64,000 nucleotides of DNA, taken from positions 1 to 64,000 of the forward strand of contig NZ_JAOWIF010000034.1 of the NCBI RefSeq assembly GCF_030332225.1, given 5' to 3'. Position numbers and translations under genes: made by a program. The notes beneath the pieces were generated by a model. It made no database searches. It was not told the origin of the DNA and saw nothing but the letters and a program-made list of their open reading frames with translations. Positions 10,447 to 21,692 of this stretch are shown piece after piece (the first letter of the stretch is position 1; each line of letters begins with the position of its first letter). Source of the DNA: Citrobacter sp. Cu233 (GTDB taxonomy: Bacteria > Pseudomonadota > Gammaproteobacteria > Enterobacterales > Enterobacteriaceae).

Positions 10447-11940
10447 TCAGGCGCTTTTGCCGTCATTAAAGATGGCTAATTCATCCCAAATTGCGTCAAT
10501 ACGCGCAGTCACTTCAGGATCTTTTTTAATCGGGCGCCCCCACTCTCGTTGGGTTTCACCCGGCCATTTATTTGTGGCATCCAGCCCCATTTTTGAACCA
10601 AGGCCGGAAACCGGCGAGGCAAAGTCCAGGTAATCAATCGGCGTATTCTCTACCAGTACCGTATCCCGGGCCGGGTCCATACGGGTAGTAATTGCCCAAA
10701 TCACATCGTTCCAGTCACGTGCGTTAACATCATCATCGCAGACAATAACAAATTTGGTGTACATAAACTGACGCAAAAATGACCAAACACCCATCATGAC
10801 GCGTTTGGCATGGCCTGCGTACTGTTTTTTCATCGTCACCACGGCCAGTCGATAAGAACAGCCTTCCGGCGGCAGATAAAAGTCGACGATTTCCGGGAAC
10901 TGCTTTTGCAGAATCGGCACGAACACTTCGTTCAGCGCCACGCCGAGCACCGCAGGTTCATCGGGTGGACGCCCGGTATAGGTGGAGTGATAAATCGCAT
11001 CTTCACGCTGGGTAATGTGTGTGACGGTGAAAACCGGGAAGCTATCCACTTCATTGTAATAACCCGTATGATCGCCATACGGCCCTTCCGGTGCCAGTTC
11101 ACCCGGCTCGATATAGCCTTCCAGAACAATTTCAGCGCTGGCGGGTACTTCGAGATCGTTAGAGATACATTTGACAACTTCAGTCTTAGTGCCACGCAGC
11201 AGCCCGGCGAAGGCGTACTCTGATAATGTATCAGGCACAGGGGTCACAGCGCCCAGAATGGTCGCCGGGTCTGCCCCTAACGCCACGGAGACGGGGAAAC
11301 GCTCACCGGGGTGTGCAGCACACCACTCCTGATAATCCAGCGCGCCACCACGATGTGAAAGCCAACGCATAATGAGCTTATTTTTGCCAATCAACTGTTG
11401 GCGATAAATGCCCAGATTCTGTCGCTCTTTATGCGGACCACGCGTGACGGTGAGTCCCCATGTAATTAGCGGCGCTGCATCTTCCGGCCAGCAGGTCATT
11501 ACCGGTATACGGTTTAAATCAACGTCATCGCCTGAAGAAATTTTTTGCTGACAAGGCGCACCGCGTAGCCGTTTGGTTGGCATGTTAAGCACCTGCTTGA
11601 ACTGCGGCAGTTTATCAAACAGATCGCGGAATCCTTTCGGCGGCTCCGGCTCTTTCAAAAACGCCAACAGCTTACCCACTTCCCTTAGCGCCGAGACATC
11701 CTCTTGCCCCATCCCCATGGCGACACGTTTTGGCGTGCCAAACAGGTTGCACAGTACCGGCATCGAATAGCCTTTAGGGTTCTCAAACAACAGCGCAGGC
11801 CCACCGGCACGCAAGGTGCGATCGGCAATTTCAGTGATCTCCAGGTGGGGATCCACCTCAAGAGTAATGCGTTTGAGCTCGCCCTGCTGTTCAAGCTGCG
11901 TCAGGAAGTCGCGTAAATCGTGATATTTCATGGCGTCCAT
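10447..11940 (-). CDS. ubiD: 3-octaprenyl-4-hydroxybenzoate decarboxylase UbiD
   Basis: A 497-residue prenylated-FMN-dependent decarboxylase acting after prenylation of 4-hydroxybenzoate in ubiquinone synthesis; the cofactor comes from UbiX. The protein is full length and near-identical to E. coli UbiD as I recall it, including the N-x-x-I-Y-R-Q-Q segment and the acidic [11 protein letters not shown] region near 285-295 at the active site. The first codons M-D-A-M-K-Y match E. coli; a second Met three codons later is also possible. It is divergent from rfaH. Confidence 0.96.
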   Translation of the reverse strand: MDAMKYHDLRDFLTQLEQQGELKRITLEVDPHLEITEIADRTLRAGGPALLFENPKGYSMPVLCNLFGTPKRVAMGMGQEDVSALREVGKLLAFLKEPEPPKGFRDLFDKLPQFKQVLNMPTKRLRGAPCQQKISSGDDVDLNRIPVMTCWPEDAAPLITWGLTVTRGPHKERQNLGIYRQQLIGKNKLIMRWLSHRGGALDYQEWCAAHPGERFPVSVALGADPATILGAVTPVPDTLSEYAFAGLLRGTKTEVVKCISNDLEVPASAEIVLEGYIEPGELAPEGPYGDHTGYYNEVDSFPVFTVTHITQREDAIYHSTYTGRPPDEPAVLGVALNEVFVPILQKQFPEIVDFYLPPEGCSYRLAVVTMKKQYAGHAKRVMMGVWSFLRQFMYTKFVIVCDDDVNARDWNDVIWAITTRMDPARDTVLVENTPIDYLDFASPVSGLGSKMGLDATNKWPGETQREWGRPIKKDPEVTARIDAIWDELAIFNDGKSA

Positions 11941-12106
11941 TATGGCCTCTTTGTAAGCGCCTCATTATACGGCGTTCATCATTGTGATGCTGTATTTTTG
12001 TTAAATTAGCGTGAACTCTGGCAACCCACACCGATGAGGCTTGAAAGATGAAGTGTATAATGACTTTTGCTATGCTTGCGCTCAAAACAAGCGGATAAGA
12101 GTTATT

Positions 12107-12595
12107 ATGCAAGCCTGGTATTTACTGTACTGCAAACGCGGGCAACTTCAGCGCGCCCAGGAACACCTGGAAAGACAAGCAGTCAACTGTCTGACGCCAA
12201 TGATCACCCTGGAAAAAATGGTGCGTGGTAAACGTACCACAGTCAGTGAGCCACTTTTCCCTAATTACATGTTTGTCGAATTCGATCCGGAAGTGATCCA
12301 CACCACGACCATCAATGCGACGCGTGGCGTCAGCCATTTTGTACGCTTTGGGGCAACACCTGCCACCGTCCCCTCTCCCGTTATTCACCAGCTTTCTATC
12401 TACAAGCCCGAGGGGATTGTAGACCCGGAAACGCCGCATCCTGGCGACAGCGTAATTATCACTGAAGGGGCATTTGAAGGGTTAAAGGCGATTTTCACCG
12501 AACCCGACGGCGAAGCGCGCTCCATGCTCCTGCTTAACCTGTTGAATAAAGAGATTAAGCAGAGCGTGAAAAACACCGGCTTTCGAAAGATATAA
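12107..12595 (+). CDS. rfaH: transcription antitermination protein RfaH
   Basis: A 162-residue NusG paralogue that binds RNA polymerase paused at ops elements and carries transcription and translation through long operons for LPS core, capsule and conjugation. The N-terminal NGN domain (1-100) begins [12 protein letters not shown], and the C-terminal domain (about 112-162) is the one that switches fold in E. coli RfaH. The start at 12107 gives the E. coli length; the frame is open 66 bp further upstream, but that part has no homology. A TATAAT at 12056-12061 may be its -10 element. It ends 6 bp from the convergent tatD stop. Confidence 0.96.
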   Translation: MQAWYLLYCKRGQLQRAQEHLERQAVNCLTPMITLEKMVRGKRTTVSEPLFPNYMFVEFDPEVIHTTTINATRGVSHFVRFGATPATVPSPVIHQLSIYKPEGIVDPETPHPGDSVIITEGAFEGLKAIFTEPDGEARSMLLLNLLNKEIKQSVKNTGFRKI

Positions 12596-12601
12596 ACAGA
12601 C

Positions 12602-13384
12602 TCAGAAGGTCACTTCGAATAACGTTCTGACATTGGCATCAATCGCCGTTGATAGCCACTGAGGATCTTCCCCGCGCCAGTGCGCAATACGCTCAAGAAT
12701 ATGCGGCAGGTGTGCAGGTTCATTACGTCGGGAAGCCGGTTTCGGTGTTAAATCGCGGGGGAGTAAATAAGGGGCATCGGTTTCGATCAATAGCCTTTCC
12801 ACCGGGATAAACGGCAACAGCTCCCGCAGTTCCATCCCCCGACGTTCATCGCAGATCCATCCGGTAATCCCAATGTAAAGCCCTCTGTCCACGCAGTCCT
12901 GCATCTCCCGGCGCGAGCCAGTGAAACAGTGCAGCACTGCGCCAGGAAGGCTGTCCAGCCAGGGTTCCAGCAGCGTCAGAAAACGTTCGTGGGCATCCCG
13001 ACAATGCATGAAAACTGGCATCTGCAATTCGGCGGCAATACGCAATTGCGCCTCGAACGCTCGTTCCTGTTCCTGCGGAGTGGAGTAGTTACGATTGAAA
13101 TCCAGGCCGCATTCACCAATGGCGACCACTTCGGACTGATTCGCCAATGCAATAATTTCCGCCTCTGTTGAGGATTGCCATTGGCTACTGTCATGCGGGT
13201 GGACGCCTGCTGTGGACCAGCAATGTGGATAATGCTGTGCTAACTTTAGCGCCTGCTGGCTTTCATGCTGGTTTGTTCCGGTCAGAAGCATGCCGTTTAC
13301 ACCTGCAGCAAAAGCGCGCGCTACAACTTCATCCCTGTCTTTCGCAAATTGTGAACTGGTTAGATTAACGCCAATATCAAACAT
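12602..13384 (-). CDS. tatD: TatD metal-dependent nuclease
   Basis: A 260-residue TIM-barrel metallohydrolase of the TatD DNase family, with 3'-5' exonuclease activity in E. coli; it is not needed for Tat export. Metal-site motifs are G-V-H-P-H-D, G-E-C-G-L-D-F, H-C-R-D-A, H-C-F-T-G and E-T-D-A-P-Y. The usual first H-x-H is replaced by D-I-G-V-N-L, as in E. coli TatD. The start at 13384 is preferred because GGAGG ends 4 nt before it; the alternative Met four codons upstream would put its own codon on that Shine-Dalgarno. It is the last gene after tatABC. Confidence 0.93.
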   Translation of the reverse strand: MFDIGVNLTSSQFAKDRDEVVARAFAAGVNGMLLTGTNQHESQQALKLAQHYPHCWSTAGVHPHDSSQWQSSTEAEIIALANQSEVVAIGECGLDFNRNYSTPQEQERAFEAQLRIAAELQMPVFMHCRDAHERFLTLLEPWLDSLPGAVLHCFTGSRREMQDCVDRGLYIGITGWICDERRGMELRELLPFIPVERLLIETDAPYLLPRDLTPKPASRRNEPAHLPHILERIAHWRGEDPQWLSTAIDANVRTLFEVTF

Positions 13385-13403
13385 GCTTCCTCCCATATGA
13401 CAA

Positions 13404-13419
13404 CCGCCCTTACGGGCGG
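13404..13419 (-). terminator. hairpin between tatC and tatD
   Basis: CCGCCC-TTAC-GGGCGG forms a 6-bp GC stem in the 41-bp gap between tatC and tatD. On the minus strand only TTGTCAT follows, so it would at most attenuate read-through into tatD or stabilise the tatABC mRNA end. Confidence 0.45.
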
Positions 13420-13425
13420 CTGAAT

Positions 13426-14217
13426 TTACTCTTCGGTTTTCTCGGTGGTTTCGGCTTCTTTCGCATTCTCAGCCTCGTTATCTTCGTCTCGCGTACGTCG
13501 CTTGCCAACATAAAAACGAGAGAAGAAAACACCCACTTCAAACAGGCAGTACATCGGTATAGCCAACAGCGTTTGCGAGAAGACATCTGGTGGAGTCAGT
13601 AACATCCCCACAACAAATGCCCCGACAACTACGTAAGGACGTTTCTTACGTAAATCATCAGGTGTCGTAATGCCCATCCAGCACAGCAATACAATGGCGA
13701 CAGGTACCTCAAAAGAGACGCCAAACGCCATAAACAGTGCCATGACAAAGCTGAGATAACTGGCAATGTCTGTCGAAACCTGCACGCCTTGCGGAGCTGT
13801 GTTGGCAAGGAAGCCAAATGCCAGCGGGAAGACGACAAAATAGGCGAATGCCATCCCGATATAGAACAACAGCGAACTTGAGACCAGCAGCGGCACGACA
13901 AGGCGGCGTTCATGCTTATACAAAGCAGGCGCAATAAATGCCCATACCTGGTACAGGATCACTGGTGCCGACAGGATCAGCGACACCATAAAGGTTAGCT
14001 TTATCGGGGTAAAGAACGGTGAAGCCACATCGGTGGCGATCATCGTTGCCCCCTGAGGCATCTGCTTAATCAGCGGTGCCGCAACCATATGGTAAATGTC
14101 GTTGGCAAAATAAACCAACGCCAGAAAGATTACCATAACCGCAATAATGCAGTTCAGGAGTCGCTTACGCAGCTCAATAAGATGCGTGATGAGCGGTTGA
14201 GTATCTTCTACAGACAT
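13426..14217 (-). CDS. tatC: Sec-independent protein translocase TatC
   Basis: A 263-residue inner membrane protein with six membrane segments; with TatB it forms the receptor for twin-arginine signal peptides. The cytoplasmic N terminus [20 protein letters not shown] carries the conserved L-x-E-L-R-x-R signal-peptide contact. The charged C-terminal tail ([18 protein letters not shown]) is a few residues longer than in E. coli. It is separated from tatB by 2 bp. Confidence 0.96.
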   Translation of the reverse strand: MSVEDTQPLITHLIELRKRLLNCIIAVMVIFLALVYFANDIYHMVAAPLIKQMPQGATMIATDVASPFFTPIKLTFMVSLILSAPVILYQVWAFIAPALYKHERRLVVPLLVSSSLLFYIGMAFAYFVVFPLAFGFLANTAPQGVQVSTDIASYLSFVMALFMAFGVSFEVPVAIVLLCWMGITTPDDLRKKRPYVVVGAFVVGMLLTPPDVFSQTLLAIPMYCLFEVGVFFSRFYVGKRRTRDEDNEAENAKEAETTEKTEE

Positions 14218-14219
14218 GT

Positions 14220-14768
14220 TTACGGTTTATCACTCGACGAGGGTGAGGATTCGACAGCCGGTGCAGCAGGTTTCTTTTCCGCGTCCATCGACGTAACGGA
14301 AACAGTGTCCTTCAACTCCGGCGTGTCAGCACCCGTGGATTCCGGTTTTTGCTCCGGCGAACTGGCCTGTGCTTCAGCAGTAGCAGGGGTAGCCCCCTCG
14401 TGCTGCGCTTCACTTCCTTTCACCACAGGGTTATGGATAGTGTGCGCTTCATCGCTCGCCTTCTCAGGATCGTGCACGCTGTAAGAACGCTTCATCGACT
14501 CAGCCGCTTCGCGCAGCTCATCCATCGATGCTTTCAGCTCCGGCGTTAGATTTGTCAGGCTCGCTTTCTCCACTTTCTTCAGGCTGTCCTGAAACTCCTG
14601 AAGCTTAAGCTCCTGGGTCAGTTCATTCTGCACAGTAGTTGCAAGAGAGCGCAGCGCACGGACCCAGCCCGCGACCGTTTTTACTGCCACTGGCAATCGT
14701 TGTGGCCCCAGTACGATGAGGCCGATAACGAACACCAATAACAGTTCGCTAAAACCGATATCAAACAC
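14220..14768 (-). CDS. tatB: Sec-independent protein translocase TatB
   Basis: A 182-residue membrane protein with a single N-terminal transmembrane helix ([20 protein letters not shown]), the hinge G-P-Q-R-L-P, an amphipathic helix, and a long polar tail rich in Ala, Pro, Ser and Glu. It is about ten residues longer than the E. coli protein, all in the low-complexity tail. With TatC it recognises folded Tat substrates. It lies 3 bp after tatA. Confidence 0.95.
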   Translation of the reverse strand: MFDIGFSELLLVFVIGLIVLGPQRLPVAVKTVAGWVRALRSLATTVQNELTQELKLQEFQDSLKKVEKASLTNLTPELKASMDELREAAESMKRSYSVHDPEKASDEAHTIHNPVVKGSEAQHEGATPATAEAQASSPEQKPESTGADTPELKDTVSVTSMDAEKKPAAPAVESSPSSSDKP

Positions 14769-14771
14769 GGA

Positions 14772-15026
14772 TTATACCTGCTCTTTATCTTGGCTTTTGG
14801 CGTCTTCTTTCTTCACTTCACCCTGCTTATCGGTGATGGATTTAGCGGTAAAATCAGCATCCTGGCTGGTTTTATCCTGCTTAGGTTCATCATCACCCAT
14901 CGCTTTCTTGAAGCCTTTAATAGACGCGCCAAGGTCGGAACCGATGGAGCCGAGTTTCTTGGTGCCAAATAGCAGTACAACGATGACGGCAATGATCAAC
15001 AACTGCCAAATACTGATACCACCCAT
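14772..15026 (-). CDS. tatA: Sec-independent protein translocase TatA
   Basis: An 84-residue pore-forming component of the Tat system: a short transmembrane helix ([16 protein letters not shown]), the F-G-T-K-K-L hinge, an amphipathic helix, and an acidic tail ending D-K-E-Q-V. It is a few residues shorter than the 89-residue E. coli TatA, in the tail. It is the first gene of tatABC, 78 bp after ubiB on the same strand. Confidence 0.95.
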   Translation of the reverse strand: MGGISIWQLLIIAVIVVLLFGTKKLGSIGSDLGASIKGFKKAMGDDEPKQDKTSQDADFTAKSITDKQGEVKKEDAKSQDKEQV

Positions 15027-15104
15027 ACATGTTCCTCTGTCATAGATGATGAATTAATAAGGCCGTAGTATACGTTACACGACCTGCCTTGGGCGATGAA
15101 AAAA

Positions 15105-17347
<2,243 letters not shown>

Positions 17348-17360
17348 CCCCGGTCTCCTG

Positions 17361-18116
17361 TCAGAACTTGTAACCACGATGCAGCGCAACAACACCTGCC
17401 GTCAGGTTGTAGTAATCAACACTTTCAAACCCGGCATCTTGCATCATTGCTTTTAACGTGTCCTGATCGGGATGCATACGGATAGACTCAGCCAAATAGC
17501 GGTAGCTATCTGCGTCGCTCGCAACCATCGAACCAATACGTGGCAAGATATGGAAAGAGTACGCATCATACGCTTTGCTCAGCGGTTCGATGATCGGTTT
17601 AGAGAATTCCAGCACCAGTAAGCGTCCACCAGGTTTCAACACACGATACATCGAGCGTAGCGCTTTCTCTTTATCCGTAACGTTACGCAGGCCGAAAGAA
17701 ATGGTGATGCAATCAAAGGTATTGTCAGGGAACGGCAGTGCCTCAGCATTTGCCTGGACATATTCAACGTTACCAATCACGCCAATATTGCGCAGTTTTT
17801 CGCGACCCATTTTGAGCATTGAGTCATTGATATCTGCAAGAATAACCTTACCGGTTTCACCAACCATGCGAGAAAATTTTGCGGTCAGATCGCCCGTGCC
17901 GCCCGCTAAATCCAGAACGGTTTGTCCACGACGCACGCCACTACAGTCAATGGTGAAGCGCTTCCACAAACGATGAATGCCAAATGACATTAAGTCATTC
18001 ATAACGTCATATTTAGACGCCACAGAATGAAAAACGTGGGCCACCATGTCAGCTTTCTGCTCTTTAGCGACGGTCTGAAAGCCAAAGTGCGTCGTTTCTT
18101 GTGAATTATCCACCAT
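17361..18116 (-). CDS. ubiE: ubiquinone/menaquinone C-methyltransferase UbiE
   Basis: A 251-residue SAM-dependent methyltransferase that methylates the ring carbon in both ubiquinone and menaquinone synthesis. The SAM site [10 protein letters not shown] is near residue 67, followed by an acidic strand end (A-D-I-N) and the family signature Y-x-V-L-K-P-G-G-R near 160. Length equals that of E. coli UbiE. It heads the ubiE-ubiJ-ubiB set, 94 bp after rmuC. Confidence 0.96.
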   Translation of the reverse strand: MVDNSQETTHFGFQTVAKEQKADMVAHVFHSVASKYDVMNDLMSFGIHRLWKRFTIDCSGVRRGQTVLDLAGGTGDLTAKFSRMVGETGKVILADINDSMLKMGREKLRNIGVIGNVEYVQANAEALPFPDNTFDCITISFGLRNVTDKEKALRSMYRVLKPGGRLLVLEFSKPIIEPLSKAYDAYSFHILPRIGSMVASDADSYRYLAESIRMHPDQDTLKAMMQDAGFESVDYYNLTAGVVALHRGYKF

Positions 18117-18162
18117 CTCAGTGCCTGCTCATCCAAAAAATGTTCGAGAAGTGTAACAGATT

Positions 18163-18212
18163 GGGCCCATTTGCCCTACCCTTCTGCCGGGTTCAACTAC
18201 CCCAAATGGGCT
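18163..18212 (-). other. long-loop inverted repeat between rmuC and ubiE
   Basis: AGCCCATTTG (18203-18212) and CAAATGGGCC (18164-18173) can pair on the minus strand, starting inside the rmuC stop codon and enclosing about 29 nt. An A-rich run on the plus strand (T-run on the transcript) follows about 25 nt later. It could be a weak terminator or attenuator; the long loop makes this uncertain. Confidence 0.4.
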
Positions 18213-19641
18213 AGCTCGATTGCTGATTTACCGCCGCATTATCGGCGTATGTCTCTTCTTGTTGCGCCTCGGAAACCGAGCGCAAACGGTACTCTTCATC
18301 CTGGCTCATGGCATGTTCAGCCAACTCAGGATTAATCTCACGCTTAATTTCCACGCCTAAGCCGCGGAAGGCTTCCGCCTGTGATAAGACATTTCCACGC
18401 CCCGAAGAGAGCTTCTTCATTGCCTGTCGGTAGTTATCCTGGGCTTTATCCAGGCTTTGGCCGATTGCCGACATATCATCCACAAACAGGCGCATCTTGT
18501 CATAAAGTTTACTGGCCCGATCCGCAATTTGTTGCGCGTTGCGGCTTTGATGCTCATAGCGCCACAGGTTAGCGATAGTACGTAATGCCACCAACAGCGT
18601 GGTAGGACTCACCAGCATAATGTTATTTCTGAGCGCTTCGGTAATCAGTTCGGGCTGTCTGTCCAGCGCCAGCAGGAAAGCAGGTTCAACGGGGATAAAC
18701 ATCAGCACATAGTCCAGTGTACGCAGCCCTGGAAGCTGTTGGTAGTCTTTACGACCCAGCAGACGAATATGATTCCGCACGGAGGCGATATGCTCCTGCA
18801 GCGCCCCCTCCCGGGTGTATTCATCTTCTGCATTAAAATAGCGCTCATAGGCAACCAGCGTCATTTTAGCGTCGATCACCACATCTTTACCCTGCGGTAG
18901 CCGGACAATAACGTCCGGTTGCATCCGTGAGCGCGCATCATTCTCGATGCTAACCTGGGTTTCGTATTCATAGCCTTCCCGCAGGCCGGAAGCCTCCAGT
19001 ACCCGCGTAAGTACCACCTCTCCCCAGTTTCCCTGTGTTTTGTTATCACCTTTCAATGCCCGCGTCAGGTTAACCGCTTCCTGTGCCATCTGCGCATTCA
19101 ACTGCTGGAGGTTACGAATTTCGTGTGCCAGGGTATGGCGCTCCTGAGCCTCTTTACCAAAGCTATCCTGCACCTGACGGCGAAAACCGTCCAGCTGTTC
19201 GCGTAATGGTGTAAGCAGGCTGTTAAGGCTTTGGCGATTTTGCTCATCTACCCGACGGTTACTGTGCTCGAAAATGCGGTTCGCCAGATTCTCAAACTGT
19301 TCGCTCAGGCGCTGTTCACTGTTGATCATCTGGCGAATTTTATCTTCTGCATGCTGTTGCGTTGCTTCCAGACGGGTGGTGACTTCCCGGAGATCGGCTT
19401 CTAGTGAGGTATTGATACTCTGCAGGCTGCGGAGTTCGTTATTCAGCAACTCGCATTCGTCGCGCCAGTGGGCTTCCTGCGAGAGCTGTTGCCGGGCTGC
19501 ACTGAGAGCAATATCCAGTTCTCGTCGTTCTTCGATGAGGTCTGCGCGGATCTGATCGGCGCGCGCTTTTGTCGCCAGCCAGCCCACCAGCAGCCCTGCA
19601 GCTAATGCCAGCACGGCACTCATCAAAATTGAAATATCCAC
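18211..19641 (-). CDS. rmuC: DNA recombination protein RmuC
   Basis: A 476-residue protein with an N-terminal membrane helix (I-L-M-S-A-V-L-A-L-A-A-G-L-L-V-G-W), a long coiled coil (about 30-190) rich in Glu, Gln and Arg heptads, and the RmuC domain (about 200-400) related to restriction-endonuclease folds (motif V-V-I-D-A-K-M near 255). In E. coli loss of RmuC raises inversion at short inverted repeats. It is transcribed on its own between udp and ubiE. Confidence 0.94.
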   Translation of the reverse strand: MDISILMSAVLALAAGLLVGWLATKARADQIRADLIEERRELDIALSAARQQLSQEAHWRDECELLNNELRSLQSINTSLEADLREVTTRLEATQQHAEDKIRQMINSEQRLSEQFENLANRIFEHSNRRVDEQNRQSLNSLLTPLREQLDGFRRQVQDSFGKEAQERHTLAHEIRNLQQLNAQMAQEAVNLTRALKGDNKTQGNWGEVVLTRVLEASGLREGYEYETQVSIENDARSRMQPDVIVRLPQGKDVVIDAKMTLVAYERYFNAEDEYTREGALQEHIASVRNHIRLLGRKDYQQLPGLRTLDYVLMFIPVEPAFLLALDRQPELITEALRNNIMLVSPTTLLVALRTIANLWRYEHQSRNAQQIADRASKLYDKMRLFVDDMSAIGQSLDKAQDNYRQAMKKLSSGRGNVLSQAEAFRGLGVEIKREINPELAEHAMSQDEEYRLRSVSEAQQEETYADNAAVNQQSS

Positions 19642-19738
19642 AACGCCCCCTTACAGCAACGACTTACCCGCACAAAATAGAATTGTGCTGTATAAACGTC
19701 CAGTTTAAAAGGAATTTCCTGCGAGGTACTACGCAAAA

Positions 19739-19767
19739 TAAAAAGGCCGAACAGGTCGGCCTTTTAA
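19739..19767 (-). terminator. udp intrinsic terminator
   Basis: AAAAGGCCGA...TCGGCCTTTT forms a strong GC stem flanked by A and T runs, 15 bp after the udp stop. The symmetry would permit termination from either side, but rmuC is on the same strand downstream, so its job here is to end udp. Confidence 0.85.
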
Positions 19768-19781
19768 CAAAGAAGGGAGAA

Positions 19782-20543
19782 TTACAGTAAACGACGTGCG
19801 GCTTCTACCACGATTTTCACCGCGTGGCTTTCCGTTTGCTTCATCGTTTCTGCATTCGGGATCTCTTGCTGAGTACGGTTGACGATAACACCTGCAACCA
19901 TACCGGCACGCAGACCCTGGCTTGCGCACATGGTCAGCAGCGTCGCAGATTCCATTTCATAGTTCATGACGCCCATCGACTGCCACTCTTCCATCGAGCC
20001 TTTGAAACGGCTCACTACGCGACCAGAGAAAGTGTCATAACGCTCCTGGCCCGGGTAGAAGGTGTCTGAAGACGCGGTAACGCCTACGTGGGTGGTCGCA
20101 CCGATAGATTTCGCCGCTTCCACCAACGCGGTGGTGCATTCGAAATCGGCAACTGCCGGGAACTCCATTGGTGCAAAATGCAGACTCGCCCCGTCCAGAC
20201 GGACAGACGCGGTGGTAACCAGCACGTCGCCAACGTTGATATGCGGCTGAATAGCGCCGGTCGTACCGATACGCAGGAAGGTACGAATGCCCAGTTGCGC
20301 CAGTTCTTCTACGGCAATAGACGTCGACGGGCCGCCGATACCGGTAGAGCAGACGATCACTGCTTTACCATCCAGCTCAGCACGCCAGGTAGTGAACTCG
20401 CGATGAGATGCCAGCTTAACCGGCTTGTCCATCAGCGCGGCGATCTTTTCCACACGCTCCGGGTCGCCAGGGACGATAGCGAGCTGGGCCCCTTGTAAAT
20501 CGTTCTTAGTGAGGCCGAGATGAAAAACATCAGACTTAGACAT
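19782..20543 (-). CDS. udp: uridine phosphorylase Udp
   Basis: A 253-residue cytoplasmic enzyme that cleaves uridine with phosphate to uracil and ribose-1-phosphate. Family motifs include V-P-G-D-P-E-R-V near residue 24, G-T-T-G-A-I-Q near 93 and the substrate-specificity region M-N-Y-E-M-E-S-A-T near 193-201. The start at 20543 (M-S-K-S-D-V-F-H) follows AGAGG and gives the E. coli length; an upstream in-frame Met would sit near the transcription start. Two CRP sites upstream indicate CRP/CytR control. Confidence 0.96.
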   Translation of the reverse strand: MSKSDVFHLGLTKNDLQGAQLAIVPGDPERVEKIAALMDKPVKLASHREFTTWRAELDGKAVIVCSTGIGGPSTSIAVEELAQLGIRTFLRIGTTGAIQPHINVGDVLVTTASVRLDGASLHFAPMEFPAVADFECTTALVEAAKSIGATTHVGVTASSDTFYPGQERYDTFSGRVVSRFKGSMEEWQSMGVMNYEMESATLLTMCASQGLRAGMVAGVIVNRTQQEIPNAETMKQTESHAVKIVVEAARRLL

Positions 20544-20588
20544 AAAAACTCCTCTGTGAATCGGTTTTGTCAGAAGAAGCAAAAACAC

Positions 20589-20683
20589 ACTTTACCGAAG
20601 GCACAAACATCTTTTCGTGACAGCCATCACCATGACGGAAATCAATTGCATCGAATTACCGTAAAATAGTGACTTGCGTCACA
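20589..20683 (-). promoter_or_regulatory. udp control region with two CRP sites 52 bp apart
   Basis: CRP-like sites CGTGA-N6-TCACC (20616-20631) and AGTGA-N6-TCACA (20668-20683) are centred 52 bp apart. A TAAAGT -10 element lies at 20589-20594, placing the proximal site near -41.5, the class II geometry known for E. coli udp. CytR would be expected to bind between the two CRP dimers. Sites are read directly; CytR control is inferred from E. coli. Confidence 0.8.
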
Positions 20684-20808
20684 TTGATGGCGCAATGTAA
20701 GGAAGCCTTGCACAAAAGATAGACCGTTTGAGGCAATGTGGTTCGTTGCATGTGTCTATAGTTAACAATGCGCTATTTTGCACAATATTTAAGGGTACGG
20801 AGAATACC

Positions 20809-21615
20809 ATGACAACACGACAATCTGGTTTTGCACCTGCTGTATCCCCACCGGCGTCCACGACGGTTCACACTCCGGATAACGCGATTATCGCTGGAGT
20901 GACATCAATACCCTCACAAGGCGATGATATGCCTGCGTATTACGCACGACCACAACAGACCGATGGCCCGCTGCCCGTCGTCATTGTCGTGCAGGAAATT
21001 TTTGGTATTCATGAGCACATTCGTGATGTTTGCCGTCGACTGGCGCTGGAAGGTTATCTGGCTATCGCACCCGAACTCTATTTTCGCGAGGGCGATCCCA
21101 GTGATTTTGCCGATATCCCGACGCTTCTAAGCGGCCTGGTGGCGAAAGTCCCGGACTCACAGGTTCTTGCCGATCTGGATCATGTTGCCAGTTGGGCCTC
21201 CCGCAACGGCGGCGATGTGCATAAATTAATGATGACGGGTTTTTGCTGGGGTGGACGTATTACCTGGCTGTATGCCGCACACAATCCACAGCTAAAAGCG
21301 GCGGTGGCGTGGTATGGCAAACTGGTCGGCGACAAAACGTTAAACTCCCCCAAACATCCCGTCGATATCGCCACCGATCTGAACGCCCCCGTTTTGGGGC
21401 TCTATGGCGCTCAGGACACCAGTATTTCGCAGGACAGCGTGGAAACCATGCGTCAGGCATTACGCGCCGCAAATGCCAAAGCGGAAATTGTGGTGTATCC
21501 CGACGCGGGCCATGCCTTTAACGCCGATTATCGTCCAAGCTACCACGAGGAGTCGGCCAAAGACGCCTGGCAGAGAATGCTGGAGTGGTTCGCGCAATAC
21601 GGTGAGAATAGATAA
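20809..21615 (+). CDS. dlhH: dienelactone hydrolase family protein
   Basis: A 268-residue alpha/beta hydrolase (ysgA/dlhH of E. coli). The Cys nucleophile is in G-F-C-W-G-G-R near residue 145, the acid in Y-G-A-Q-D-T near 205 and the base in D-A-G-H-A-F near 235. The natural substrate is not known; the family name comes from chloroaromatic degraders. The start at 20809 follows ACGGAG; the frame is open to 20728 but that part shows no homology. It is divergent from udp and ends at a REP element before metE. Confidence 0.88.
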   Translation: MTTRQSGFAPAVSPPASTTVHTPDNAIIAGVTSIPSQGDDMPAYYARPQQTDGPLPVVIVVQEIFGIHEHIRDVCRRLALEGYLAIAPELYFREGDPSDFADIPTLLSGLVAKVPDSQVLADLDHVASWASRNGGDVHKLMMTGFCWGGRITWLYAAHNPQLKAAVAWYGKLVGDKTLNSPKHPVDIATDLNAPVLGLYGAQDTSISQDSVETMRQALRAANAKAEIVVYPDAGHAFNADYRPSYHEESAKDAWQRMLEWFAQYGENR

Positions 21616-21619
21616 TCGA

Positions 21620-21686
21620 GTAGGTCGGGTAAGGCAAAGCCGCCACCCGACCTATTGCCCGGAGTCACTTCGCTTACCGGGCCTAC
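21620..21686. repeat. REP pair (BIME) between dlhH and metE
   Basis: Two REP-type palindromes follow each other: GTAGGTCGGGTAAGGC...GCCACCCGACC (21620-21652) and TGCCCGGAGTCACTTCGCTT.. ending ACCGGGCCTAC (21656-21686). They occupy the gap between the convergent ends of dlhH and metE and probably stabilise 3' ends or separate transcripts. Confidence 0.82.
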
Positions 21687-21692
21687 GTTTCG

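Noticed and set aside
21620-21686. Possible CRISPR-like repeat
   Set aside because: Only two imperfect palindromes without spacers of constant size; they match REP/BIME units.
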